In this document: positions 24,989-36,700 of the stretch, piece by piece
How positions within the stretch are numbered: the stretch's first letter is position 1
How the letters are laid out: each line of letters begins with the position of its first letter
Assembly (NCBI GenBank): GCA_963978895.1
Contig: OZ022246.1
Location: 1,643,605 to 1,707,604, forward strand
DNA from: Erpobdella octoculata
Lineage: Eukaryota; Annelida; Clitellata; Hirudinida; Erpobdellidae
Reading direction: 5' to 3'
Length of the DNA: 64,000 bases
The notes under the pieces: generated by a model
Seen by the model: the letters and a program-made list of their open reading frames with translations, nothing else
What the model was told of the DNA's origin: nothing
Databases searched by the model: none
Made by a program: the position numbers and the translations under genes

Positions 24989-26284
24989 CTAACTTAACTA
25001 ATAACTACGTAAAAATGCTCAATGACTAATTTCATCAAACATTAAGTTGATAACTGGCGGTAGCTGGTGCGCTCAGACCTGTCACGTGCGCACGCACACG
25101 CGCATGTGGTTTGCTCAAATTGTATCCAGAATGTGATTGATTTTAGAGCAATGTGATGTGACATGAGATAATTTATAAAGTTGCTATTGCCTCTGTGAAG
25201 CTTTCCGGATTATTCTCCCGGATTTACTAGTATTAATTCGCAAAAGCGTCTTGATGCAGACACGGCTGTCTTGATGTTAGTTTTGTTGTGCTTCTTTTGT
25301 ATGACTATCCTTCACGTACATACAAGCATGGTTTATATATTACCATCCATCACATACACATGTAGTTTATGTATGACTATCCACCACATACACATGTAGT
25401 TTATGTATGACTATCCATCACATACACATGTAGTTTATGTATGACTATCCATCACATACACATGTAGTTTATGTATGACTATCCACGCGCGTGGTTTATG
25501 TGTGACTATCCTTCACGTACATACACACATGGTTTATGTATGACTATCCTTCACATACATATGTACATTCTGGCTTTTTTATATGACTATCATTCACATA
25601 CACGATTTATGCATGACTATCCTTCACGTACATACACTGTTTTTTTTTGTATGACTATCCTTCACAGACATATACACCTGATTATCTTTCACAGACATAT
25701 GCACATGATTGTCCTTCAACCCAATGACTCAATTGCTGCTTTTTAATTTGATCCGATACGAACGTTCTTTTTACTGTCCGTGAAACTCTTGTTTTTAGAA
25801 ATGCAATAAATGATGAAATATACAAACAAACAACTGTGAGACTATTTTTTTAAGTGTAACTTTTCTTTTTCTTCACAAACCACAGAGTTAAAATTATAGA
25901 GAGGCAAATAAGCTAAGGATAGTTAAGTAAACGGTAATTCGGTAAGTTTGCAAATAAACAAGTGCAGACAAAAAAAAGCAATAATACGACGTAAAGATGT
26001 TCTGAAACAAGACAGAAAAATCAATGTCATCTTCTCGTTTACTATACTATATAAATAACTTCAAAACAAAAAAATCAAAGGACTACTTTTTTCACAAATC
26101 AAGAGAATAGTGCAGGACTCTGCACGACCCTGAGCGGTCATATGCCAGGTACTAGTCATTAGGGGTTTGGGAGATTCTGAGGGAGTGGTAAGAAGGTCAA
26201 AGTTCATGATTGATCATTACTTAATTGATTGAAGAGGTAAGCAGGCAGGTAGCTAGCTAGCTAGCTAGTTGCTAACTAGCTTGG
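24989..26284. other. Agrin 3' flank with a 34-bp minisatellite
   Basis: The agrin stop is followed by AT-rich DNA. At about 25300-25700 there is a diverging tandem array of a roughly 34-bp unit containing tatgactatcc, cacatacacatgta and gttta, ten or more copies. A candidate agrin poly(A) signal AATAAA lies at 25805-25810. From about 26100 to the HERPUD stop at 26285 no coding frame is supported; gctagctagctag repeats lie at about 26252-26268. Confidence 0.65.
25805..25810 (+). terminator. Candidate poly(A) signal AATAAA, agrin
   Basis: First canonical hexamer found downstream of the agrin stop, about 0.8 kb away and beyond the 34-bp minisatellite. An earlier non-canonical site may be used. 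Confidence 0.35.
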
Positions 26285-28672
26285 TTAATTGATTTCAAAG
26301 TGAGGGTTATTCGCAGGAATGAGTGACGAGAAAAACGAGACAACGAAAGACAAAATTCGCATGAGCCCGGTCGGAGGCGGTGCATTTTCCTGTCCCTGAA
26401 GTTGATAGGTTGGCAATTATTAATAATTAATTAACAAATAATAAATGATAAATATATATATATATATATATATACATATTTATTACGCATCTGCGTCGAC
26501 GAAAAGATGTCACACGATATTTTTTTAAATTTATTTAAAGAAGGTCTCATACCTCTGGCCGGTTTCCTGTCGGGAAGTTGTTTGATATGATGTAGGCCAA
26601 AATGAGTGCCCTGAACGATTCAAATAGTCAATCAAGGGTGATCGTCAATTACTGATTAAAACATGCATATATCTAGAATTCACATACACGCATAATTAAA
26701 CTATGCATGTACGTACTCATTCAAGAATGGTTCTAGAATGTACACTGTACACGCTAGAGTAATGCACGGACCAACATTTATTGCCAAGTATTGAGATTTT
26801 AGGCCTGTAAAAAGGAGCTGGGTCAAAATTAAACAGGCCGTGCCGTGGCGGACTTGAAATTGTTGGCCTATGAAACGGACTGGGCAGCAAAAAATCGACC
26901 CGTGCAGTACTCTAGTAGACACAACACGTTCTAAAATGTACCCACACACGCACTTATACTATACACACATACACGTTCACATTCGTACGTGGTTCAACTT
27001 ACAAAATAAACGCATTGATGAGAGCCAGAGAGAATTCGATCGGGAAGAATATCGTGGACAGCATGAAGAAAATGAAGACAAGCCTGAGTCTGATTATGAC
27101 GTGTCTCACGATGTCGCGACGAGTCAAGTTCGGTGCCGGCGTGGTCTCCTCCATTGCAGGTGACTGAGGAGGAGGCGGCGGCAAAGACGGTGATGAAGAC
27201 GGTATCAAGGAGTTGAACAAAGGGTACGGTTGGCCCCACTGCATCAGGGCGCCGGTCTGAATCATCGCCATGCTGCATCAAAATTACATGTGAATTTTCC
27301 ACTGGAATGTCTTTCAGTAGCAAAGCTACTTATACAGTTGATAAGCATCTCGTTGATTGACTTAAAAAAAGCACAGGAAACTAACCTTTGGTACCACAGG
27401 CTAGCTTGCATCATGTAGTGCATTTGCCATTCTACCGTGGAAGGATGTAGTTGGCCGTACGGAGACACGTAACCAGCTTGCTGGCGGTAGTATTCGCTAT
27501 AGTCGTATGGTAAACTACAATTACGGAAAAAACTGATTCAAGTCCTTTTTTTAATTAAAAATAAGATTGTGTTTTATAATTCTAGGCTGTAGTCGATAAT
27601 AATAGTTTAAAATTTATAGTTATTTATCCAATGAAACACGCATATATCTTTAATTTATAAAAAAATTTCTTAGCAAGTTGAATAACATAAACACAGCTCA
27701 GCCAGAAAATTAGAGACATGCAAACATTGTTTTGCGAAGTTTAGACACTTCAACACTATTCGGCATTAAGACAATGTACGATACAAATAACAAAATATTC
27801 AAAGCCTTTTGGAAAATTCTAAAACTTTTTGAATTTACAATTATTTTATTATATTTTTAGTTTGATAAAAACTAAAAACCTGCCTTTGTCATTTAATTTA
27901 AAATTTGAACAGCGGTCTAGTTACTACTCGGGAATATTCGTACTTCAGCAGATCTATACGGAAATTATTCCGAGAACAGACCTAAAAAAACGAAGTTCTT
28001 ACTTTGACGTAACGCCATGAGGTGTAGCGATCGGTTCTCTCAGATTAGGAGTTGCAGTCGAAACGTTTTTCAATGTAGATTCAAGTAAATTCGCCTGGTT
28101 AAACATTGTTTACGTTTTATAGCAAAAAAAATTTTTTTTAATTTTGCGAGAACTTTCCAAAAAACGATCACTTACTGGACCGGCGGGAGTCGATGCCGCG
28201 GAAGCGCAGACAAGATGAATGATGTTGGAAGCTTGCTGCGGGTTAGCCTAAATTATCGATAAACAAACGATTTAATAAACGAACCGTTCGCGGAATGATC
28301 CGCTGCCATGTGAAATTAGAATTACCTCGTTGATCATTTCCTTGAGTGTCAAGTTGTCTTGCATTAATTTACCCATGTGGATGATTCTCTGTTCACTGAC
28401 TTTCTAATAGAGATGAAAATATAAATTAATAAAAAAAACAACAAAAGATTTTGAAATATCCACAAAGCTGGTTATCTTCACGTGTTCGCTAGATTTTGGA
28501 TTTAAGACTATTTATATGTATGGAATCTTACCGGATTTCCAGGATAAGCCAGAGACAAGTGATGTTTCAGTTTTTGAATCGTCCAATCATTCATGCATTC
28601 GACGGTTAAATCTTGAACATTGTGACTAGAAGACTTGACCACGAGATTGATAGGAATGTTCAATGAATCCAT
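26285..28672 (-). CDS. HERPUD1: HERPUD family ER stress protein (homocysteine-inducible, ubiquitin-like domain)
   Basis: This is an ER membrane protein of the ER-associated degradation machinery, induced by the unfolded protein response in vertebrates. Minus-strand exons in coding order: 28532-28672, 28326-28403, 28176-28247, 28003-28094, 27386-27514, 27003-27272, 26553-26610, 26285-26395; total 316 aa (human about 390). The N-terminal ubiquitin-like domain covers about residues 5-85 (NLVVKSSSHNVQDLTV, LKHHLSLAYPGNP, QRIIHMGKLMQDN, NIIHLVCASA). A Tyr/Gln/Met-rich linker follows (EWQMHYMMQASLWYQ). A hydrophobic hairpin starts near residue 240, reading FIFFMLSTIFF...LALINAFLALILAYI across an exon junction. 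The C-terminus LMRILSFVVSFFSSLIP resembles the family's conserved end. The start ATG at 28672 lies just inside an exon with an acceptor 11 bases upstream, so a 5' UTR exon must lie further upstream; I did not locate it. An hAT-like MITE occupies the intron at 26611-27002. Confidence 0.93.
26755..26914. mobile_element. hAT-like MITE (160 bp) in a HERPUD intron
   Basis: The left end tagagtaatgcacggacc and the reverse complement of the right end, tagagtactgcacgggtc, match at 15 of 18 positions. The flanks gtacacgc and gtagacac agree at 6 of 8 bases, consistent with a decayed 8-bp duplication. The interior has nested palindromic pieces (aggcctg...caggcc). Ends of this kind are common in hAT elements. 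Confidence 0.7.
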
Positions 28673-31023
28673 AACCTTCAGGTTCTGTGTTATAAATAGT
28701 TAGATCTATCAATCAAACGAGTGTTTTATGCACGTTTCTTTTAAAATGCACACTATAATTACCTGAATGATAATAATAATAATAATAATAAATAATAAAT
28801 CATATTTTTATTATAATTTTTCCAAGTAATAAAACAGAGTGATTAATTAAGCAAGTATTGGTTTCTTCATCTCACTACTCTAGTACTAGTATTTTGAACC
28901 AGAGTTAGTTGGTACTGGTTTTTTCTGGAGTTTTTTATGGTGTAACAAATTGTCTAGTTTTTATGATTTTTCAAAATTTACCAATATATTTATATATCTA
29001 TAAATTTAGGTTAGTGCAAATGCATAAATAAAAACATATTACATAAATAACTTATTCATTTATTATTAACGAATTTTTTAATATTGAAGTCAACAAAATA
29101 AATAACCCCGTCATTCCATAAAGTCTACTAGGCACTACACGAATACAAAGAGTTATACTGTATACCTCTGCTAAAACATTATAGAGTTTTATTTGTAAAA
29201 TATCTCAATTACAATGTAAAATCCACAATCAATTTAGATTCGTCTGTGAATTTAGTTGTATCTGATTCTGTTGAAGAAAATATTGTGGATATTAATTTAG
29301 CCTTTAGCCAAGAAAGTACTAACTAAATCTGTGTTAACCATAACCACCCTCCTAGCCGTAAAATTGCATGATCAAAGTCTGATGTTTGTTAAATGTTTAC
29401 ATATAGTAAAAAGTAAGCGCTTTTTCTAGTGAATTCTAGTCTAAACTACTAAACTTTAGACTCTAAGCCCCTAAGCCGCCTCTAAGCCTAAGCTAAGCTA
29501 AAGTCTAAAGAAAGTAAGACGCATAAGCCACCTCACCAAGCCCTAAGTTACTAAGTAATTTTTAAATAAACATTAACAAAAAACCTAAGTTGAATATTAG
29601 AACAGACTAACCTGACAGAGTACGAATTTATTTTAGCTTTTAGCCTACGAACATCAACAAACAAAACAACAATATTTATCGACTAACGTGTATCTATGAT
29701 GAGGAGCTTAATAATACTAAACTATAAAATAGACATTGTATTTTATTATAAAACCATAGTTGATTACGCCAGAAGCGCACTCAATATTGAGAATGGTTTA
29801 CGAGGTTAGAACACCTCTTAAAAATTATTTAAATTATATTTTGTAAAAAATTAAAAGTGTTCATTATGGTGAGACAATTTTTGAAGAAAAAGTTGCTTTT
29901 ACTCAGAACGAGAAAAAGCCAGGTTCTCATTGGTTGATTTTGGGCAACTAGTTTTGCCAAAAACTTTTTTCAGGGATCTGAATCTGGTATCTCTTTCCAG
30001 CTCTTAGTTATAAAAAATACTATAGTCTAATGTAGTTTGTTGGCTTGTCTTTAATTTCCGATTGAAAAGCTTAATCTACCAGACTAGAAATGGCATAAAT
30101 AAAATCACATTGACAGCAGTGTAAAGCTGTAATCCATATATCTGTGGCCCATGCCTCTGAGATACCAATAAAAAGAAAGAAATAAAACAAACCGACCGCA
30201 AATTTATTTACTAATAAACTGTTAGTACACTACAAAGTTAAAATCAATAATAATATAACTGACACCAGAAAACCATCTCAGTTGCAGCAGTATGCAATTC
30301 TGTTTGGAATATTTCATAAAAGTTTGATTCAATATAAAAGAAAACAAAAACTTGAAATTATAAAGATGTAATTTTAAGGCAAATATAAATTTGTTTTACA
30401 AAAAATATTTGTGCCCAATGTGAAATCAAAAAACAAAAAAAGCATATCAGATCATTCATAATAATATAAATAATAAAACCACTAACTTTATTCTTACTCA
30501 ATATTTTGCAACTTACAAAAATTATATTTAAACCAAATGTAACACGTTCAGTTCGATTTGCATAAATAAACATTAAAAAACACATTATGAAAAACATTAT
30601 AAAAAAAAACTACTTGCTCACCTATTAGAAACAAAAAAAAAGATATTAGCTCGTTACTGATTCAATACAAATAATCCTTCATTGGATAGAAACGAATATA
30701 TATATATTTACAATGAGTCACACAATACAAATTTCATTTATTATTCAATTTCAATAAAAACATTTAGTGAGAAAAAGAGTGCAACGAGACGCAGACACAA
30801 GACGTTCCCATTAAAGCAGCTCGCAAAAGAAGCACACAAATTTCAGGCAAAATCATCGTCCAAACACAGAAAAACCAAACTGAAACAACATGAGATTTGA
30901 ACATAATTATAATCTGAACTTTTTTTCCGCGATTCAACATTTTCTATATTTATATATGCGATAGAGCCAAACGAGTAAATGGTGCACTTGGTGTCTCTCT
31001 CTCTCTCTTTTTCATTTCCTACT
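28673..31023. other. Intergenic: HERPUD 5' flank to MOB1 3' flank
   Basis: Very AT-rich, with no supported coding frame. It includes an (AAT)n run near 28769-28792, a taagcc-rich stretch at about 29460-29540 and many A-runs. TTTATT at 30737-30742 (AATAAA on the minus strand) is a candidate MOB1 poly(A) signal, 0.28 kb past the stop. A (CT)n stretch lies at 30996-31008. Confidence 0.65.
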
Positions 31024-32687
31024 CTATCTCTCTTTGGCAGTCAGTCTTTCAATGAGCTCTTGCAGGGGCATGAGTTCCTTCTTGTCCACCAGGTTGAATT
31101 CCTGGACAAAATAAATAAAGTGCTTCAACGAGGTGTTCAGATGGGCCTCCTCCTGCAGCTGGATCACCTGCTCGAAGTGCTGGTGGTAGATGTGAGCGTA
31201 GACGCGGAAGAGACGCTTCAGAATCGTTTTGGCGATCGTCAGGAAGTTCTTGGGAAACGGAACCCCTAAAATATGCACGAGTTGCAATTAAAAGCTACGT
31301 TCGGTGAAATTTTGAAAATGTAACTTCATAGAACATTGGTATCTACAGAACAAACCCCAACCAGCAATTGAAGATCAATTTTACAAAACTACAAATTGTT
31401 CTAATCTTTTCATATTTAATTAAATTCATTCTTCGAATAATTATACAAGCCCAACTCTACAACTATCCCAACGAAATATACACGCGTTCAGAGATAAATA
31501 AATTTTAGTTACCAATTTTAGATGGAAATATTGCCTCGTCATCGAGCTGGTCTTGAACCCAAGTCATCATGTAGTCTATGTACTTCGGAGCAGAGCATTT
31601 GATAGGTTTCTTGACGGTCGTACCGTCCGCCCAGTGATACTCGTACTTCTTGCCGGCGGACATGACCGGGCACGTGTCTTCTAAACAATATTCTGTTATT
31701 GTTCCGTACAGCATGTTGATCTGGTTGAAGAAGTCCACAGCTGTTTGGTATGAATATGAAAAACTTTAAAATAATTAATCTTTCGAACTTTGTTTCGTTA
31801 TCTTTCACATAAACAGCCCAAGCCAAATCTTCCAATAATATAGTACTATTTTGTTACAACCTTAACCCTAACCCTAATTATCATAACGCTTAAACTAGTG
31901 ATTATTATAGCCAAGAGTGTATTAATCTTTCACACATCCGGCCGTATGTGTGAAAGATTACCCTTTGTTTAGTTTCAAAAGTGAATTTTGAGACATAACT
32001 TTGGCTTATGTTCATATAGAATACAAAAACCATTAAAAATAATGAGGAATTTTTCAATAAGAAATATTTAAATTGAAATGAAATAAACTTTCACTGACTT
32101 CAAACAAAAATTCATTAGCTGGAATCATATTAATTAAAAAAGTTATTAATAAGCCTAAAATTAGAGAACTAACTGTTAACAGCCACCCATTCGTTTAAAT
32201 CTTCTCCTTCGGGCAAAACCACAGCCAGCCTCAGATTTCCGCTCCCCAGTGTATGCTCTGCATGCTTCATCAGATCATATTGGTGGGAGCCTTCTGGAAT
32301 GTGTTTTTTCGGCTTGAAAGTTTTGTAATTCCTTGTTCCACTGGCAAAAATAAAATATTGATTTACCTCATACGAAATCTTTTGGGACTCTTCCTCTTCA
32401 TTAAAAAATGATTAATAATGTGACATATGAATTACATATCGTTGTAGTTCTAATCAATCTAATGATTTAAATTAGATTCTTTTTTAATCTTTTTAATCTG
32501 CACTAATTCACTTCTAAATCACTACTTCACTACTAATTAATAATTAATCCAAAATTGTCTGCTCGCCGTTTCCGCGTAGGACCTGCGCTACGCCGTGTTA
32601 AAACAAAGAAAACAATTATTGACGATTCATCTAATAAAAATAGAAGCCCATACAGAATTGCAAAAAAACTTACAACAGAAAACTCAT
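31024..32687 (-). CDS. MOB1: MOB kinase activator 1
   Basis: This Hippo/NDR pathway co-activator binds and activates LATS/NDR kinases. Minus-strand exons in coding order: 32674-32687, 32174-32340, 31513-31740, 31024-31265; total 216 aa, the same length as human MOB1A. The first coding exon is only 14 nt (Met-Ser-Phe-Leu plus two bases, donor GTAAGT) and joins in phase to give [17 protein letters not shown]. Conserved blocks: [126 protein letters not shown]. The zinc-binding Cys and His residues in the CPVMSAG and YAHIYHQHF regions are intact. No changes suggest loss of function. Confidence 0.97.
31861..31878. repeat. Short interstitial telomere-like repeat
   Basis: cttaaccctaaccctaatt lies in MOB1 intron 2, about two and a half copies of CCCTAA. 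This is too short to be a telomere scar on its own and may be chance. Confidence 0.6.
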
Positions 32688-33171
32688 TTTCTAAAGAACA
32701 GGATATTCCAAAGTAACACAAAGCACAGAAACCCTTTAAAAATGAAACGACAATAATAATAAAGAAACAGAAATATCGCCAAAAAACACTTGATATTGCT
32801 AATCAATTTCGCACAAAGGGTGAATAAGCAATGATCACAAATTTTCAGAAACACTTTTTTTGTTTCTGAAAAATAAATACAAAATGTAAATAATTTGTTC
32901 TTGTGAGACGTCATCCGCCAACCTGTAATTTTTCAACTGCAAGATCGATAAATTAATTAAAATATATTCAAGAAACTTTAAATTATTATTAATTTTAATA
33001 TTTTTTTGGCTCACCGATAAGGACTCATGGAATGCTAGCACCAATGAACATTTGTACCAACATTAATTATCTAGGTAGCCTACGTTAACTTACTACGTTT
33101 TCAATAAATAGCCTCCAGCAAAACTAGACACAATTCAGTCTTAAAACACCTGGTGTAAAGGACTATAAACT

Positions 33172-33202
<31 letters not shown>

Positions 33203-33784
33203 CTAGACACAACATTGTTCGTATCTAAACTTTTTTAAATACTAAAGAAAAGTTTACTAAACATTTATGGTTCAGGAAAAAAGTTGCTTGGCTCCCACCT
33301 GCATAAATAAAGGCTAATACGCGACGAATCTCATTCAATTGGGTAAAACCCAAAACTGGTATTGGTGACTGAGTGACGGATGACGAAATGTAAACAATTA
33401 GCTTATTAGGCTTCTCTGACACTCGCCCAGTCGGATTGTAATCTCGTCCCAGAGTTTACAGAGTACCACTCGCAGTTAACTTCTTGTTGACTTTATAAGA
33501 ATGATTGCCGATGTTTGCTCAGAACAAAACTGTTTTGAGAAGACCCACTCGCAAAAATCAAACTAAACGCCAGCTGCAGTTTATTCAAAGAATGCAAATC
33601 TAATAACCAAACACACAAAAAATAAACTACAAATAATTATGGAAAAAAATAACTACAATTATAAATAATAAATTTATTTCTCTGGCCTCAGGAATAACGA
33701 TTAATAAATTATTATTATTATTATTATAATTATTATTATTATTACATGGAACGTGTAAATAAACGCAGGCACGATGATCACGAA
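32688..33784. other. Intergenic: MOB1 upstream to twinfilin 3' flank
   Basis: The interval contains MOB1 5' DNA and a SINE-like 3' tail with poly(A) at about 33140-33203. (TTA)n lies at 33712-33735. TTTATT at 33673-33678 is a candidate twinfilin poly(A) signal on the minus strand. No coding frame is supported. Confidence 0.6.
33075..33203 (+). mobile_element. SINE-like element with conserved 45-bp tail and poly(A)
   Basis: The segment ends in cagtcttaaaacacctggtg plus taaaggactataaactattata and a run of about 25 A. The same 45 bases recur in inverse orientation at 40548-40596 with only a few differences, and a degenerate copy is near 5323-5370. The left boundary is a guess. Confidence 0.6.
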
Positions 33785-36700
33785 TCATTCCTCGTCCGCC
33801 ACCCTGGTTATCCTCTTCGGGCCTCTGCCGGATGGTCCCTTCGGTTTGTCAAATTGCTTTTTCACGATGTTCTTCGGCGGATGGATTTCGTTGTAGAGAA
33901 ATTCATTGGTTATTTCTTTCGCGTCGTCGATCTCCAACTGAAACCACAAAAACATACCGCTTGAAAAAAATGAGTTTGGTAATTTATATAGCGCCTCTTC
34001 CAGAGCTCAGAAGCGCTGATCTTTTACATGCCCCACAGAGAGAACGATTTTACCCGCTAAGTTTTCCGTTGACATGGGCTACTAGGCAGTGAGTACGAGT
34101 CGAACCGTGAAGCTTTCACATTCAAGGCTAACACTCTACCAACTCAGCTAACCTAGCACCGCAAAAAATAAAACCAAAAAACACCAGAGAAAATAAACAC
34201 ACAGTGTCGTTCTGCAGCGTCACGTGCGCGGGGACAGGGAACGATTACCTTTCTAGTTATCTCAAGACCGAGATCTTTCTCGAGGTGATCCAGCAGAGGT
34301 CCCTTGCAGGTTGAATACAGCATTCTTTCTTTAATGGGGCAGCTGTACCCAGGCATCGTGTAGATGAAAACTGCAGACGCACAGAGCATAGAAAATAAAT
34401 TTTAACACCATCAAACATAGAAAATAAATTTTACCTTCGGTAAACAAGGCAGAAGAAATTATCAATTTTAAAATATTTGAAAGCAAAAATATTTTTTGTT
34501 CATACCGCAGGCAGTTTGGTGATCTCCTTCGTAGGTGTGCTTAAAGAGATAGAGGTGGTATCTCCCGTGGTCGTGAGGAACCCTTTTCACCAGCTCTTCC
34601 ACTTTCAACGTTCCAGAATTTTCCAGATTTATAACCTCTTTATCCATGTCCAAACTCTTGAAATGGAAATGCAAATAGGATTTCAGTGTGCCAAATGCAA
34701 CATGATCGATGATCAGTCAACTAAGTGAAGGATATTAGAAATCAGTTCCAAGAGTCAAAATTTCAACACTACATTTTCGAATCTACTCAATTAGAAATCA
34801 GCTGTATCTAAAAAAAAACAATTGTTTGAATTTCATCAGTAAAATATGGCACAGAATCCCTTTCATATAAAAGAGTCTCATTACAATTTCAAATAGCTGA
34901 GAACTAATTGATCGGTAGACAGATCAGACAGACTCAGAGGTATATTGACAGTGAGAGAAACAAGCTAATAGAGAGAAAGAGAAAAAAGCTGATAGACAGA
35001 GATACAAACTGATAGATAGATAGAAGAACAAAATGAAAAATAGAGAAACAAACTGATAGATAAACAGGGAAATAAACTGATAGATAGACAGAGAAACAAA
35101 CTGACAGATAGACAGAGTTACAGATAGACAAAGAAACAAACTGACAGATAGACAGAGTTACAGATAGACAAAGAATCAAACTGACAGATAGACAGAATTA
35201 CAGATAGACAAAGAAACAAACTTACAAATGACTAACATCTAAGCCTAAGAAACAGACTGAAAGCTAAAAAAAGGGAAAACAAGAGATAGTGAAGAGATCC
35301 ACGAAAAAAAAAACAACAAATTCCTTAAAGAGGAATGCACAACACGCCCGTCAAACATACCAGCTGGACGTAATTGAGGTCGTTGGACTTGAGAAGTTGA
35401 ACTTGCTCGATTGCTTGCCGCGACAGCGGAAATACGATCCCCTGAACCGTCTGGTGTTTCGAGTCCACGCTGATATCCACGCTCACCTGTGATGTTAATT
35501 AATAAGCAGGTAATCAAATAACCCAAATAAAAAAAATTCTAAAAAAATTGTATTTATTTTTATATATAGTAACAAATAGAGTTAGATGGTTTTTATAAGG
35601 GTGGCCTTGATGTCCATCAATGAACCTCAAGACCACCCCCATTTTTAACTCTAACTTATATCACAATAACACACATTTATATTACACTGGCTGAAATCTA
35701 ACACCAGCCTGTAATAGCAGTTCAAGCAAACCAGCTGAAAATGTTGTGTTGAGTAACAGACATTGATTGTACGTTAATGAGGACTGATAATTGCATTTAA
35801 AAAAAAAAAACATACAAATCACACATATTGAATATATTATCATCAACTCCATCGCAACAAAACTGACTTCGTTCTTTTTGATCATTTCCAGTTCTTCTTC
35901 GGCATACGTTAGCGGCTTCGGAGCGTGAGCGGAGATGACGTGTTTCTTGTATCCGGTCAGATTCACGTCGTGCTGCATTTAAAACAATCACGTAGAATGA
36001 ATGAATGGATGAAGACAATTTATGAATGCATGGAGACAATTTATGAATGGATGAAGAAAATTTATGAATAGATGAAGAAAATTTATGAATGAACGAAGAC
36101 AATTTATGAATGCATGATTATCATAACCACTCCTATTATCAGCATTTATTTTGAATATGCCACATTTTACATGCTATAATAGCGCCAGGCTGCTTTTTAT
36201 TATTACAACCTCATCTATAAATACCAGTTCTGCGCTAAAATCTTCTGGAGATCTACGTCCTAATTCACGCATTCTTACTAAGTCTTACTTCCTCTGCACT
36301 TCAATTCAAACCTACATACAACAACATATCATTAAACACCAAAAAAAATAAATAAATAAATAAAACAAATATCTTAAAATATAAACCAGCTCACAGGCAC
36401 AGTTCCAAAAAGGTCGTCCCTGATGTTAGACGAGCCGAATTCATTCCTCAGAGTTGCTTTCGTAGCAGCGTACAGCATTTTCTGTCGTACCTTGTGTAAG
36501 TATTAGGTGAAAAATCACAATAACATTATCGAAAAGCATTTTTAAGGTGGGTCTGTAGTATGTAAATCGGCCATAATGCGGGTCGTATTATAGGACTATT
36601 TTTTTTAATCCATTTTTTTTAAAGCTTAGGATCATGGGTTTCTAAAAACTAGTTAGCTGCAGATTATATTATGTATAAACAACTTCAGATGAATAAATAA

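Noticed and set aside
31861..31878. Telomere or chromosome-fusion scar
   Set aside because: Only two and a half CCCTAA units inside an intron of a normal gene; chance is enough.
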